NCBI GenBank assembly: GCA_015904045.1
Contig: JABMDG010000173.1
Location: 1 to 6,831 of the forward strand
Reading direction: 5' to 3'
Length of the DNA: 6,831 bases
Source: Nitrospira sp.
GTDB lineage: Bacteria > Nitrospirota > Nitrospiria > Nitrospirales > Nitrospiraceae
Position 1 is the stretch's first letter; each line of letters starts with the position of its first letter. This document shows, piece after piece, positions 1 through 5,970 of the stretch. The notes beneath the pieces are model-generated. The model saw nothing but the letters and a program-made list of their open reading frames with translations, did not search any database and was not told the origin of the DNA. A program made the position numbers and the translations under genes.

Positions 1-400
1 GCAGCCTTCGGCTATGACGCCTTCCCTCTCTTCTGGCGCGTGGCGTTGGATGCCCAATGGTTCAACCGGTCGGAAGCGGCGCTCCGGAAGAAGATGCTCG
101 ATTTCTTCTGGTCGGAGTGGCGGACACGCGGCAAGTTTTTCGACCGGTATGCCGTGACGGGGGAACCACGTTCGCCACTCGAAGGGCTACCCCTCTACGC
201 CACGGTGCATGCATTAGCCGCCTCGGACCATCCGGAGCTCGCGCGCCGTTTGGCAGAGATCAAACTTCCGGTCCTGCACGCCAACGCCCTGGCTGGCACA
301 CGCACCCCCTACTATCTTCATAACTGGCTCTGGTTCGCCCGGGCGACAGAACTGCAGCAGGCTCGCCGATACGACGAATATTTTGCCTTCCTCCGGCCCT
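1..400 (+). other. GH8 (BcsZ-like) endoglucanase domain, C-terminal part, within the bcsA reading frame
   Basis: The translated segment begins with FGYDAFPLFWRVALDAQWF. This resembles the GH8 region that carries the catalytic-base aspartate (the Asp in the YDAIR stretch of E. coli BcsZ), with the Asp codon at 16-18. Downstream, EGLPLYATVHALA and YYLHNWLWFARA sit where BcsZ has its last helices of the (alpha/alpha)6 barrel, and the spacing of about 100 residues from YDA to YY is similar. The proton-donor Glu lies in the N-terminal half and would be upstream of the window. In GH8 enzymes the residue two after the Asp-Ala pair is usually Arg (YDAxR); here it is Pro. Such a domain would trim or edit glucan in the periplasm. 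Assignment is from remembered family patterns, not a search. Confidence 0.68.
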
Positions 401-2670
401 TCGACTTCATCGGGTTCGCCGCTCATTTCCCTTGGGAACTGTGTGCCGTCACACTGTCCCTCTTTCTGATCGCTCGGTGGCATTGGGTACTCACGCTGGC
501 CTTCCTGGTCTGCGGATTTGGCCTCTGTGTGCAGTATCTGGTCTGGCGGTTCAGTGAAACCCTGAATTGGATTGAACCTGGCGGGCCCTTCATCAGCCTG
601 TGCCTCTGGGCCGCAGAACTGTACGCGTTCTCCACTGTCGTCTTGTTGATGGTTCAGATGGGTGTGGCACGCCGCACCACACCGGTTTCCGTCCCGACGC
701 CGACGGCTGGGTTTCAACCTTCAGTCGATGTGTTTATCCCGATTTATTCGGAATCATGCGACATCCTCGAAAAGACTTTGATCGGCGCGCAAGCTCTCGA
801 CTATGACAACAAGCAGACCTACGTGTTGGACGACAGCCACCGCAGGGACGTGCACGCATTGGCCGAACGCTATGGCGCGATTTATATCAAAGGACCGAAG
901 CGACACGCGAAAGCAGGGAATCTGAATAATGCCTTGGCAGAAACCAACGGTGAATTAGTGGTGGTGTTCGATACCGATCACATCCCGGTCACGACCTTCC
1001 TACAGGAAACCGTCCCGTTTTTTGCCGATCCCCGGATGGGCTTTGTACAGACACCGCACCATTTTTACAACCAGGATATTTTCCAGCGCGCACTCGGCAC
1101 CGGTGCCCGTGTTCCGAATGAACAAGATCTGTTCAATCATGCCATTCAAGGAGGCAGAGACCGATGGGGCGGCGCCTTTTTTGTCGGCAGCGGGGCGGTG
1201 TTCCGGCGGGCCGCTATTCAAGAGGTGAACGGGTTCAACCTCATGAGCATCACTGAGGACATCCATACCAGCCAGCATCTCCATGCCAAAGGCTGGAAAT
1301 CTGCGTTTGTCGATAAAGATCTGGCCGTCGGCCTGACCGCGGAGAACCTCTCTTCCTATGTCGTGCAGCGGCGCCGGTGGATGTTGGGATGCCTGCAAAT
1401 CTTCTTCAAGGATAATCCCCTTCTGTGCAGAGGACTGCCGCTTCGGCACCGACTAGGCTATTTTGCCTCGCTGTATTATTTCTTCTTTCCGTTGGCGCGC
1501 GTCATCTTTTGGGCCACACCCTTGTATTTTCTCCTCTTCCATCTCCATCCGATTTTTTCAGAAGTGTCTGTGCTCGTTGCGCATGTGCTGCCGTTCATGG
1601 TCATCCTTCCATTGCTGTCCTCGACCCTGGTGCCGGGTTGGCCCCGGTTGCTCTGGTCATCAACCTATGAGACAACCGTGGCCTTCCCGTTGTTCCGGTC
1701 GATGTTCGATCTCTTCTTGCCGAAACGCCTGGGATTCAAAGTCACACCCAAAGGCATCGTCTCGCAGCGACGCACATATGATTGGCGGTCATCGATGAGC
1801 GTGCTCGCCGCCACGCTGATCACCGTCATAGCCATGGCCAAAGGCATGTGGGAGTTCTGGTTTTTCGGCATCGAACGAGACGCATATTTCTTCAATCTCA
1901 GCTGGGCCGGCGTCAATCTCGTGCTGCTCCTTGCCGGCTTAGCCATGGCCTGGGAACGGCCGCAACGGCGGGGCGAGGAACGAATCCGTAAACGAATGGC
2001 GTATGAACTGCACGCTCCCGGCTTCCGATTGGCCGGAACGACAGACGACCTCAGCTTGTCCGGCTTGTCCTTTCTCACATCTTCGGGAGACACGATTCCG
2101 GAAACCTTCGAAGTCGTCCTGCAGGGCCGCTCGCCGATGTCGTTTCGCGCCGGCGCTATCTACCACGAGCATCTTCCCGCGAAAGGCGTGACCTGCGGGG
2201 CAGCGTTCAGTCCGCTCAATGAGAGACAGCGGCAGTGGCTGGTGACGAACCTATTTTCCGACCCTTCCACGTGGTCTACTGCCCATGAGTCTCGTATACG
2301 AAATCCCCTGCTCATGGCTGGCCACATGCTGGCTGGACTCTGGCGGGCTACCAAACCGACGGTGATTCGGCGGCGGCGGATTCCCCGTCGACGCTGCTTT
2401 GCTCCCGTCAGAATTCAAGTCGGCGGTCGATCACATTGGGCAATTCTACGTGACCGTTCCCCTCGCGGGCTGGGGCTCCTCGTGTGGGGGCGTCCCGCCG
2501 CAGGTGACTCGGCTCCGCATGTCCTCCAGGCCGGCTGCTTGTTTGAACCGTTGTATTACCGTCAACTGCTACCGGGAGTCTGGCGGGTGGGACTCAGACC
2601 GTTGTCTGTTCCAGTCGATTTCCACACACACACGCTTCCGATCCAACAGGTACTCCCGAGTTCACAATGA
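1..2670 (+). CDS. bcsA: Cellulose synthase catalytic subunit (BcsA-type GT2) fused behind a GH8-like endoglucanase C-terminus, with two PilZ domains; 5'-partial
   Basis: This is a processive inner-membrane glycosyltransferase that polymerises UDP-glucose into beta-1,4-glucan. The frame is open from base 1. GTG at 40 has no ribosome-binding site and lies inside GH8-like sequence, so the true start is upstream. Domains in order: a GH8/BcsZ-like C-terminal half (1-~400; YDAFPLFWRVALD at 13-51, EGLPLYATVHALA near 181-219, YYLHNWLWF near 310-336); three membrane segments (~421-660); and the GT2 core. The core shows DD at 829-834, DTD at 970-978, TPHHF at 1051-1065, FFVGS at 1177-1191, TED at 1252-1260 and QRRRW at 1366-1380. 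Further membrane helices follow, with the gating-loop motif FKVTPKG at 1735-1755. A PilZ domain comes next (RIRKR 1981-1995, DLSLSG 2047-2064), then a second PilZ-like domain (RRIPR 2374-2388, DRSPRG 2452-2469). C-di-GMP activation is inferred from the PilZ motifs. It overlaps the next gene by ATGA. The BcsA call is very secure; the GH8 assignment is good but rests on a partial domain. Confidence 0.93.
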   Translation, partial: AAFGYDAFPLFWRVALDAQWFNRSEAALRKKMLDFFWSEWRTRGKFFDRYAVTGEPRSPLEGLPLYATVHALAASDHPELARRLAEIKLPVLHANALAGTRTPYYLHNWLWFARATELQQARRYDEYFAFLRPFDFIGFAAHFPWELCAVTLSLFLIARWHWVLTLAFLVCGFGLCVQYLVWRFSETLNWIEPGGPFISLCLWAAELYAFSTVVLLMVQMGVARRTTPVSVPTPTAGFQPSVDVFIPIYSESCDILEKTLIGAQALDYDNKQTYVLDDSHRRDVHALAERYGAIYIKGPKRHAKAGNLNNALAETNGELVVVFDTDHIPVTTFLQETVPFFADPRMGFVQTPHHFYNQDIFQRALGTGARVPNEQDLFNHAIQGGRDRWGGAFFVGSGAVFRRAAIQEVNGFNLMSITEDIHTSQHLHAKGWKSAFVDKDLAVGLTAENLSSYVVQRRRWMLGCLQIFFKDNPLLCRGLPLRHRLGYFASLYYFFFPLARVIFWATPLYFLLFHLHPIFSEVSVLVAHVLPFMVILPLLSSTLVPGWPRLLWSSTYETTVAFPLFRSMFDLFLPKRLGFKVTPKGIVSQRRTYDWRSSMSVLAATLITVIAMAKGMWEFWFFGIERDAYFFNLSWAGVNLVLLLAGLAMAWERPQRRGEERIRKRMAYELHAPGFRLAGTTDDLSLSGLSFLTSSGDTIPETFEVVLQGRSPMSFRAGAIYHEHLPAKGVTCGAAFSPLNERQRQWLVTNLFSDPSTWSTAHESRIRNPLLMAGHMLAGLWRATKPTVIRRRRIPRRRCFAPVRIQVGGRSHWAILRDRSPRGLGLLVWGRPAAGDSAPHVLQAGCLFEPLYYRQLLPGVWRVGLRPLSVPVDFHTHTLPIQQVLPSSQ
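1972..2256 (+). other. First PilZ domain (c-di-GMP binding) of BcsA
   Basis: The canonical position directly after the last BcsA membrane helix is occupied by a PilZ domain with both binding signatures intact: RIRKR (RxxxR, 1981-1995) and DLSLSG (DxSxxG, 2047-2064). A beta-rich stretch ends in a typical G-A-A-F-S-P-L segment, followed by a helix that begins NERQRQWL. In characterised BcsA proteins this domain binds c-di-GMP and releases the gating loop over the active site. The same allosteric role is inferred here. Confidence 0.88.
2362..2631 (+). other. Second, C-terminal PilZ-like domain of BcsA
   Basis: After a linker of about 35 residues, an Arg-rich run leads into RRIPR (RxxxR, 2374-2388), a beta strand (FAPVRIQV), then DRSPRG (DxSxxG, 2452-2469). 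The closing strand WRVGLRPL matches the 'xxVGLRF' type end of PilZ domains. This repeats the whole motif order of the first domain at a similar spacing. Ordinary BcsA has a single PilZ followed by a short C-terminal helix, so this is an addition. It could bind c-di-GMP or serve as a degenerate structural or dimerisation unit. Confidence 0.7.
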
Positions 2671-4277
2671 AGGAGAGAAAGGTTTTCGTGATGGGACATG
2701 TCCGTTTCCTGATGTGGTGTGCGTTCCTGATTCTCCAAGCCTGGGCTGCCATCCCAGGACAGGCTGAAGATTTCGTCGAGTCCTGGTACCTGTCTCGCGG
2801 CCGTTCCAATCTGGAGATTGAAAACTACAAAGCGGCGATCGAGGCCTTTGAGAAGGTCGTCGAACGCGACCCGACCCATCGCGAAGCCATGCGGAGCCTC
2901 GGTGTCGCCTATGAAAAGCAAGGCTTAAAGGACAAGGCGATCGAGCTATTCGATCGGTATCTTGCCCGGTGGGACGACGACCCTGATATTGCCTTTGCCC
3001 AGGCGCAGGCATTGGAATGGTCGCGCTATGCCTACCGCGAAAAAGACATGCTCAAGTATTACCGGATGGGCTTGAAGAGGAAGAACGATTCCATGATGCG
3101 GCTGAAGTACGCTGCGCATCTTGCCGGAAACAAAGCCACGAGCCAGGAAGCTGTCGAGCAATATGACAAAGTCCTGGAGATCCAGCCTCACAATGCCGAA
3201 GCCCATCGGGGGCTGGCCAAAGCCTATGCCTGGCTGGGCCAAAATGATTTGGCGCTCTATCATGCGAATCTGGCACGAACGCGCGCGAAACGGGAACCGG
3301 GGGACCTGACCGCCTTGCGCCAAGACATGTCAAAAGGGCGAGAGCCGGCGGTCGAAGGAGTGCTCGGTGTCCTCGCCCAACCGGAACGACCGTTTGAATT
3401 GTATGGGGTTCGGCTCGGCACGCGCGGCAAGTTCGACGCGACGCCCTTTACAACGACCCATGTCGAAGTGGGCGCCGAGCATTTTTGGAACTCCACGGAC
3501 GACCGGACCGGCGGATATATCTCCTTCGGCAATCGGCTCCGGTTCAATCCCTCCAACCGCCTCGACGCCATGATCGAGTACCATACCGCGCCGAGAGGTG
3601 ACGGCATGGCCTATCGAGTCGAGTACACGTATGAGCGGCCGACATTTTTGATCCGCCCGGGCGTGAAGCGAGACTTTCGTTATGATTCGTTCGCGGCATT
3701 GGTCGGCTCGCGTGACTCCGGACAGCTCGTGGGATTGGCCCGATCGACACAGTTCTACAGCGACCTGCTGTTCGATCTCGACTCGGTTCACGTGAAGATC
3801 ACCCCCTTCGTCGGGTGGGTCACGGCGGAACGGCTGAGCGCAAATACGCAGGTCGGAGTGGACACCAAACTGTCGGTGCCGTTGTGGCAAAAGGAGCAGT
3901 GGGACATTGCCGGTGAATATTTGTTCCACCTGACACACTACGGAGAGAATCACGGCGGGTTTCAGCCGAGCACCCAAGAGCCTTTGGCCGGCGGATACTT
4001 TAGTCCTCAGGTGTTCGTCAATCAAATCCCGAGGGTTGCAGCAACCTACCACATGGAGAATCACGATGAAGTGTATGTCGCCGCCGGTCCCGCCTTGCAA
4101 TACATCGACGAGGCCTCACGATCTGCGGTATTTCGCATCGGAGGTGATGCGCATGCGGCCTATACGAAGCAGCTGTCCAAACCCTGGCTGTTCAAGGTCA
4201 TGGCGGACTACACCCAAATTACCAGCGTCTACATGCGTCTCCAGGTCAACGGCCTGCTGGTCTACACGTTCAATTGA
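2667..4277 (+). CDS. bcsC: BcsC-type TPR and outer-membrane beta-barrel cellulose exporter, short form
   Basis: This is the likely outer-membrane export channel for the glucan made by the preceding synthase. The N-terminus has a signal peptide (hydrophobic core about residues 14-29, probable cleavage after GQA at 33). Residues ~38-212 form helical repeats: clear TPR-like units at about 41-74, 75-108 and 177-210, with poorer ones between. Residues ~235-536 are rich in alternating aromatic/hydrophobic beta strands. They include GGYFSPQVF at 442-450, which matches the GYxSPQ-type motif of the BcsC C-terminal domain, and end in LLVYTFN. At 536 residues it is about half the length of E. coli BcsC (about 1150), mainly because it has far fewer TPRs. 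The ATG at 2667 overlaps the bcsA stop, implying translational coupling. GTG 2688 or ATG 2691, with the purine-rich run 2670-2682 just upstream, are alternative starts that keep the signal peptide. Confidence 0.87.
   Translation: MKERKVFVMGHVRFLMWCAFLILQAWAAIPGQAEDFVESWYLSRGRSNLEIENYKAAIEAFEKVVERDPTHREAMRSLGVAYEKQGLKDKAIELFDRYLARWDDDPDIAFAQAQALEWSRYAYREKDMLKYYRMGLKRKNDSMMRLKYAAHLAGNKATSQEAVEQYDKVLEIQPHNAEAHRGLAKAYAWLGQNDLALYHANLARTRAKREPGDLTALRQDMSKGREPAVEGVLGVLAQPERPFELYGVRLGTRGKFDATPFTTTHVEVGAEHFWNSTDDRTGGYISFGNRLRFNPSNRLDAMIEYHTAPRGDGMAYRVEYTYERPTFLIRPGVKRDFRYDSFAALVGSRDSGQLVGLARSTQFYSDLLFDLDSVHVKITPFVGWVTAERLSANTQVGVDTKLSVPLWQKEQWDIAGEYLFHLTHYGENHGGFQPSTQEPLAGGYFSPQVFVNQIPRVAATYHMENHDEVYVAAGPALQYIDEASRSAVFRIGGDAHAAYTKQLSKPWLFKVMADYTQITSVYMRLQVNGLLVYTFN
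2670..2682 (+). promoter_or_regulatory. Purine-rich ribosome-binding region that leaves the bcsC start ambiguous
   Basis: AGGAG at 2671-2675 and GAAAGG at 2677-2682 lie just after the first candidate start (ATG 2667) and before two further in-frame starts, GTG 2688 and ATG 2691. GAAAGG is 5 bases from GTG 2688 and 8 bases from ATG 2691, which is near-ideal spacing. ATG 2667 itself has no good site upstream and would rely on re-initiation at the TGA of bcsA. The product differs by only 7-8 residues at the front of the signal peptide. Confidence 0.45.
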
Positions 4278-4312
4278 ACCGAGGGATGCGTGTCTGCCCT
4301 CTCAATTCCTCC

Positions 4313-4340
4313 TTGACCTCCCCTCATGATCTGATACCCT
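4313..4340 (+). promoter_or_regulatory. Sigma-70-like promoter for galE
   Basis: TTGACC at 4313-4318 matches five of six bases of the -35 consensus. After a 16-base spacer comes TACCCT at 4335-4340, preceded by TGA, which makes an extended -10 (TGnTAxxxT). Transcription would start near 4347, about 40 bases before the galE start. It separates galE from the upstream cellulose genes, although read-through from bcsC cannot be excluded because no strong terminator is visible in 4278-4312. Confidence 0.6.
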
Positions 4341-4373
4341 CGACCAGGGAGAAACCACGCGCAACAATCCAGC

Positions 4374-4380
4374 TGGAGGT
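4374..4380 (+). promoter_or_regulatory. Ribosome-binding site of galE
   Basis: TGGAGGT at 4374-4380 contains a strong GGAGG-type core and ends five bases before the GTG at 4386. This site and the conserved N-terminal sequence of the product together fix the GTG as the start. Confidence 0.85.
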
Positions 4381-4385
4381 CCTGC

Positions 4386-5411
4386 GTGATTCTTGTTACA
4401 GGCGGTGCCGGATATATCGGATCGCACACCTGCGTCGAGTTGCTCCAGGCGGGACACGAGGTGACCGTCTTCGACAATTTCAGCAACAGCCATCCGGAGT
4501 CGCTCGAACGGGTACACAAGATCACCGGAAAGCGGTCCCGCCTGATTCGGGGCGACATCCGGGACCAGGCGGCGCTGGTGACGGCTCTGCGCGACAGCGG
4601 CGCGCGCTCCGTGATCCATTTTGCCGGCCTTAAGGCCGTCGGCGAATCCGTCGAACAGCCGCTGTCCTACTACGACAATAATGTCATTGGTTCGTTACGC
4701 CTCTTGGAAGCAATGGGCATCTGCGGTGTCAAGACTTTGGTCTTCAGCTCCTCCGCGACGGTGTACGGCGATCCGCAATGGCTCCCGTTGACGGAAGATC
4801 ATCCGCTCTCCGCGACGAATCCTTATGGACAGACCAAACTGACGGTGGAGCACATGTTGCGGGATCTCCAGCGGAGCGATCCCTCATGGCACATCGGAAT
4901 TCTTCGGTATTTCAACCCGGTCGGCGCGCATGCGAGCGGATTGATCGGTGAAGCTCCGCAGGGGACGCCGAACAACTTGATGCCCTTCGTGGCACAGGTG
5001 GCAGTCGGCCGCCGCCCACATGTGAATGTGTTCGGGAATGACTACCCCACCCCCGACGGCACCGGCGTGCGGGACTACATTCACGTTGTGGATCTCGCCA
5101 TCGGACATCTCAAAACATTGGACGCACTTCGGCAATGGACCAACCCGGCAGAATGCCTCACAGTGAATCTCGGCACCGGAACCGGCTACAGCGTACTGGA
5201 GATTGTACGAGCTTTCGGGGAAGCCAGTGGCCGGCCGGTCCCCTACAAGATCGCCCCGCGCCGTTCTGGTGACGTCGCGGCTTGTTACGCCGATCCCCGC
5301 AAAGCCTCTGCTCTCCTCGGCTGGCGAGCCGAACGTAGCCTTCCCGACATGTGCGCCGATGCCTGGCGGTGGCAAAGCCTCAATCCCCACGGGTACCATC
5401 CTCCCGGCTAA
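4386..5411 (+). CDS. galE: UDP-glucose 4-epimerase
   Basis: This cytoplasmic NAD-dependent short-chain dehydrogenase/reductase interconverts UDP-glucose and UDP-galactose. The product of 341 residues has the usual family length. Seen in sequence: the NAD-binding glycine motif in TGGAGYIGSH (residues 5-14), FDNFSNS (29-35), HFAGLKAVGES (78-88), the SSSATVYG segment with the catalytic Ser/Thr region (121-128), and YGQTK (147-151) with the catalytic Tyr147 and Lys151. Further segments are RYFNPVGAH (174-182), GTGVRDYIHVVDLA (225-238) and RRSGDVAACYADP (292-304). Cys300 sits where E. coli GalE has Tyr299; this gate position governs acceptance of N-acetylated sugars, so activity on UDP-GlcNAc/UDP-GalNAc is possible. 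It has its own promoter and follows the cellulose genes, with which it shares the UDP-glucose pool. Its products would feed galactose-containing surface glycans. The start is GTG. Confidence 0.96.
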   Translation: MILVTGGAGYIGSHTCVELLQAGHEVTVFDNFSNSHPESLERVHKITGKRSRLIRGDIRDQAALVTALRDSGARSVIHFAGLKAVGESVEQPLSYYDNNVIGSLRLLEAMGICGVKTLVFSSSATVYGDPQWLPLTEDHPLSATNPYGQTKLTVEHMLRDLQRSDPSWHIGILRYFNPVGAHASGLIGEAPQGTPNNLMPFVAQVAVGRRPHVNVFGNDYPTPDGTGVRDYIHVVDLAIGHLKTLDALRQWTNPAECLTVNLGTGTGYSVLEIVRAFGEASGRPVPYKIAPRRSGDVAACYADPRKASALLGWRAERSLPDMCADAWRWQSLNPHGYHPPG

Positions 5412-5462
5412 ACCCTGTCCCCGAGGAGCCCCCCTACGCGTCGTGTCGAACACAGACACCGT

Positions 5463-5470
5463 GATACACT
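5463..5470 (+). promoter_or_regulatory. Possible extended -10 element for trmL
   Basis: TGATACACT starting at 5462 provides a TG plus one base before TACACT (5465-5470), an extended -10 with four of six consensus bases. It closely resembles the TGATACCCT of the galE promoter. No good -35 is found 16-18 bases upstream (5441-5448 reads TCGTGTCG). If used, transcription would begin about 5477, only a few bases before the ATG, giving a nearly leaderless message. That would fit the lack of a ribosome-binding site. Confidence 0.35.
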
Positions 5471-5479
5471 GCCCGTCTG

Positions 5480-5944
5480 ATGTTCGATGTTGTCCTCTAT
5501 CAACCGGAAATTCCGCCGAACACCGGCAATATCATCCGCCTCTGCGCCAATACGGGGGCACGGCTGCATCTGGTGAAACCGCTGGGGTTTGATCTGGATG
5601 ACCGGCAGATGCGCCGCGCCGGGCTGGACTACCATGAATTCGCCAAGATCAGTGTCTACGACGGCTGGACCGAGTGCGCAGACCGCTTCAAGGATCGCCG
5701 CCTCTTTGCGGTCTCGACGAGAGGCACGCAACGGTACGATCTGATCGAGTACTCACACGGGGACATATTCGTCTTTGGTCCGGAGACCAGAGGGCTACCC
5801 GCAGCCCTGCTCGAATCCTTTCCCAAAGAACAGCGGATCCGGCTGCCGATGCTTCCGGAGAGCCGCAGCCTCAATCTGTCGAACACCGTCGCCATCATCG
5901 TGTATGAAGCCTGGCGGCAAGTCGGATTTGGGAACGGCGTGTAA
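5480..5944 (+). CDS. trmL: tRNA (cytidine/uridine-34 2'-O)-methyltransferase, SPOUT family
   Basis: TrmL (YibK) is a small knotted SPOUT methyltransferase that uses S-adenosylmethionine to 2'-O-methylate the wobble nucleotide of tRNA-Leu isoacceptors, acting as a homodimer. The 154-residue product matches the usual length (about 155-160). Family motifs are all present: PEIPPNTGNIIRLCANTG (motif 1, residues 9-26, with Asn14 and Arg20); FGPETRGLP (motif 2, 99-107); and LPM followed by SRSLNLSNTVAIIVYEAWRQ (motif 3, 122-147), which forms the trefoil knot and cofactor pocket. The start ATG at 5480 aligns with the family N-terminus (MFDVVLYQPEIPPN), yet no Shine-Dalgarno sequence precedes it. It lies 68 bases after galE and may be transcribed with it or from its own weak promoter. 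No functional link to the polysaccharide genes is suggested. Confidence 0.95.
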   Translation: MFDVVLYQPEIPPNTGNIIRLCANTGARLHLVKPLGFDLDDRQMRRAGLDYHEFAKISVYDGWTECADRFKDRRLFAVSTRGTQRYDLIEYSHGDIFVFGPETRGLPAALLESFPKEQRIRLPMLPESRSLNLSNTVAIIVYEAWRQVGFGNGV

Positions 5945-5970
5945 CCACGAGAACGATGAGGAATCGGCCA

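Noticed and set aside
40..42. GTG as start codon of the cellulose synthase gene
   Set aside because: There is no ribosome-binding site upstream (the preceding bases are pyrimidine-rich), and the codons before it continue GH8-like sequence in the same frame to base 1. It is read as an internal Val.
214..717. Open frame on the minus strand opposite the start of bcsA (about 167 codons)
   Set aside because: It is antisense to the GH8/BcsA coding region, with low-complexity composition and no recognisable motif.
3330..4100. Long open frame on the minus strand opposite bcsC (about 256 codons)
   Set aside because: It is antisense to a well-supported beta-barrel gene, its translation is rich in Arg/Cys/His in a way typical of shadow frames, and no family resemblance is seen.
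4281..4301. Possible terminator hairpin after bcsC (GAGGG paired with CCCTC)
   Set aside because: The stem is only five pairs with an 11-base loop, and no run of T follows. Too weak to call.
4625..4638. Perfect 14-base palindrome centred on CCTTAAGG
   Set aside because: It lies inside the conserved HFAGLKAVGES segment of galE and is explained by the coding sequence.
5443..5459. Small inverted repeat GTGTC / GACAC upstream of trmL
   Set aside because: A five-base stem with a seven-base loop is expected by chance. It could be an operator near the putative promoter, but nothing else supports this.
5945..5970. Terminator between the convergent genes trmL and the minus-strand gene
   Set aside because: The 26-base gap has only four-base complementary stretches and no T tract on either strand.
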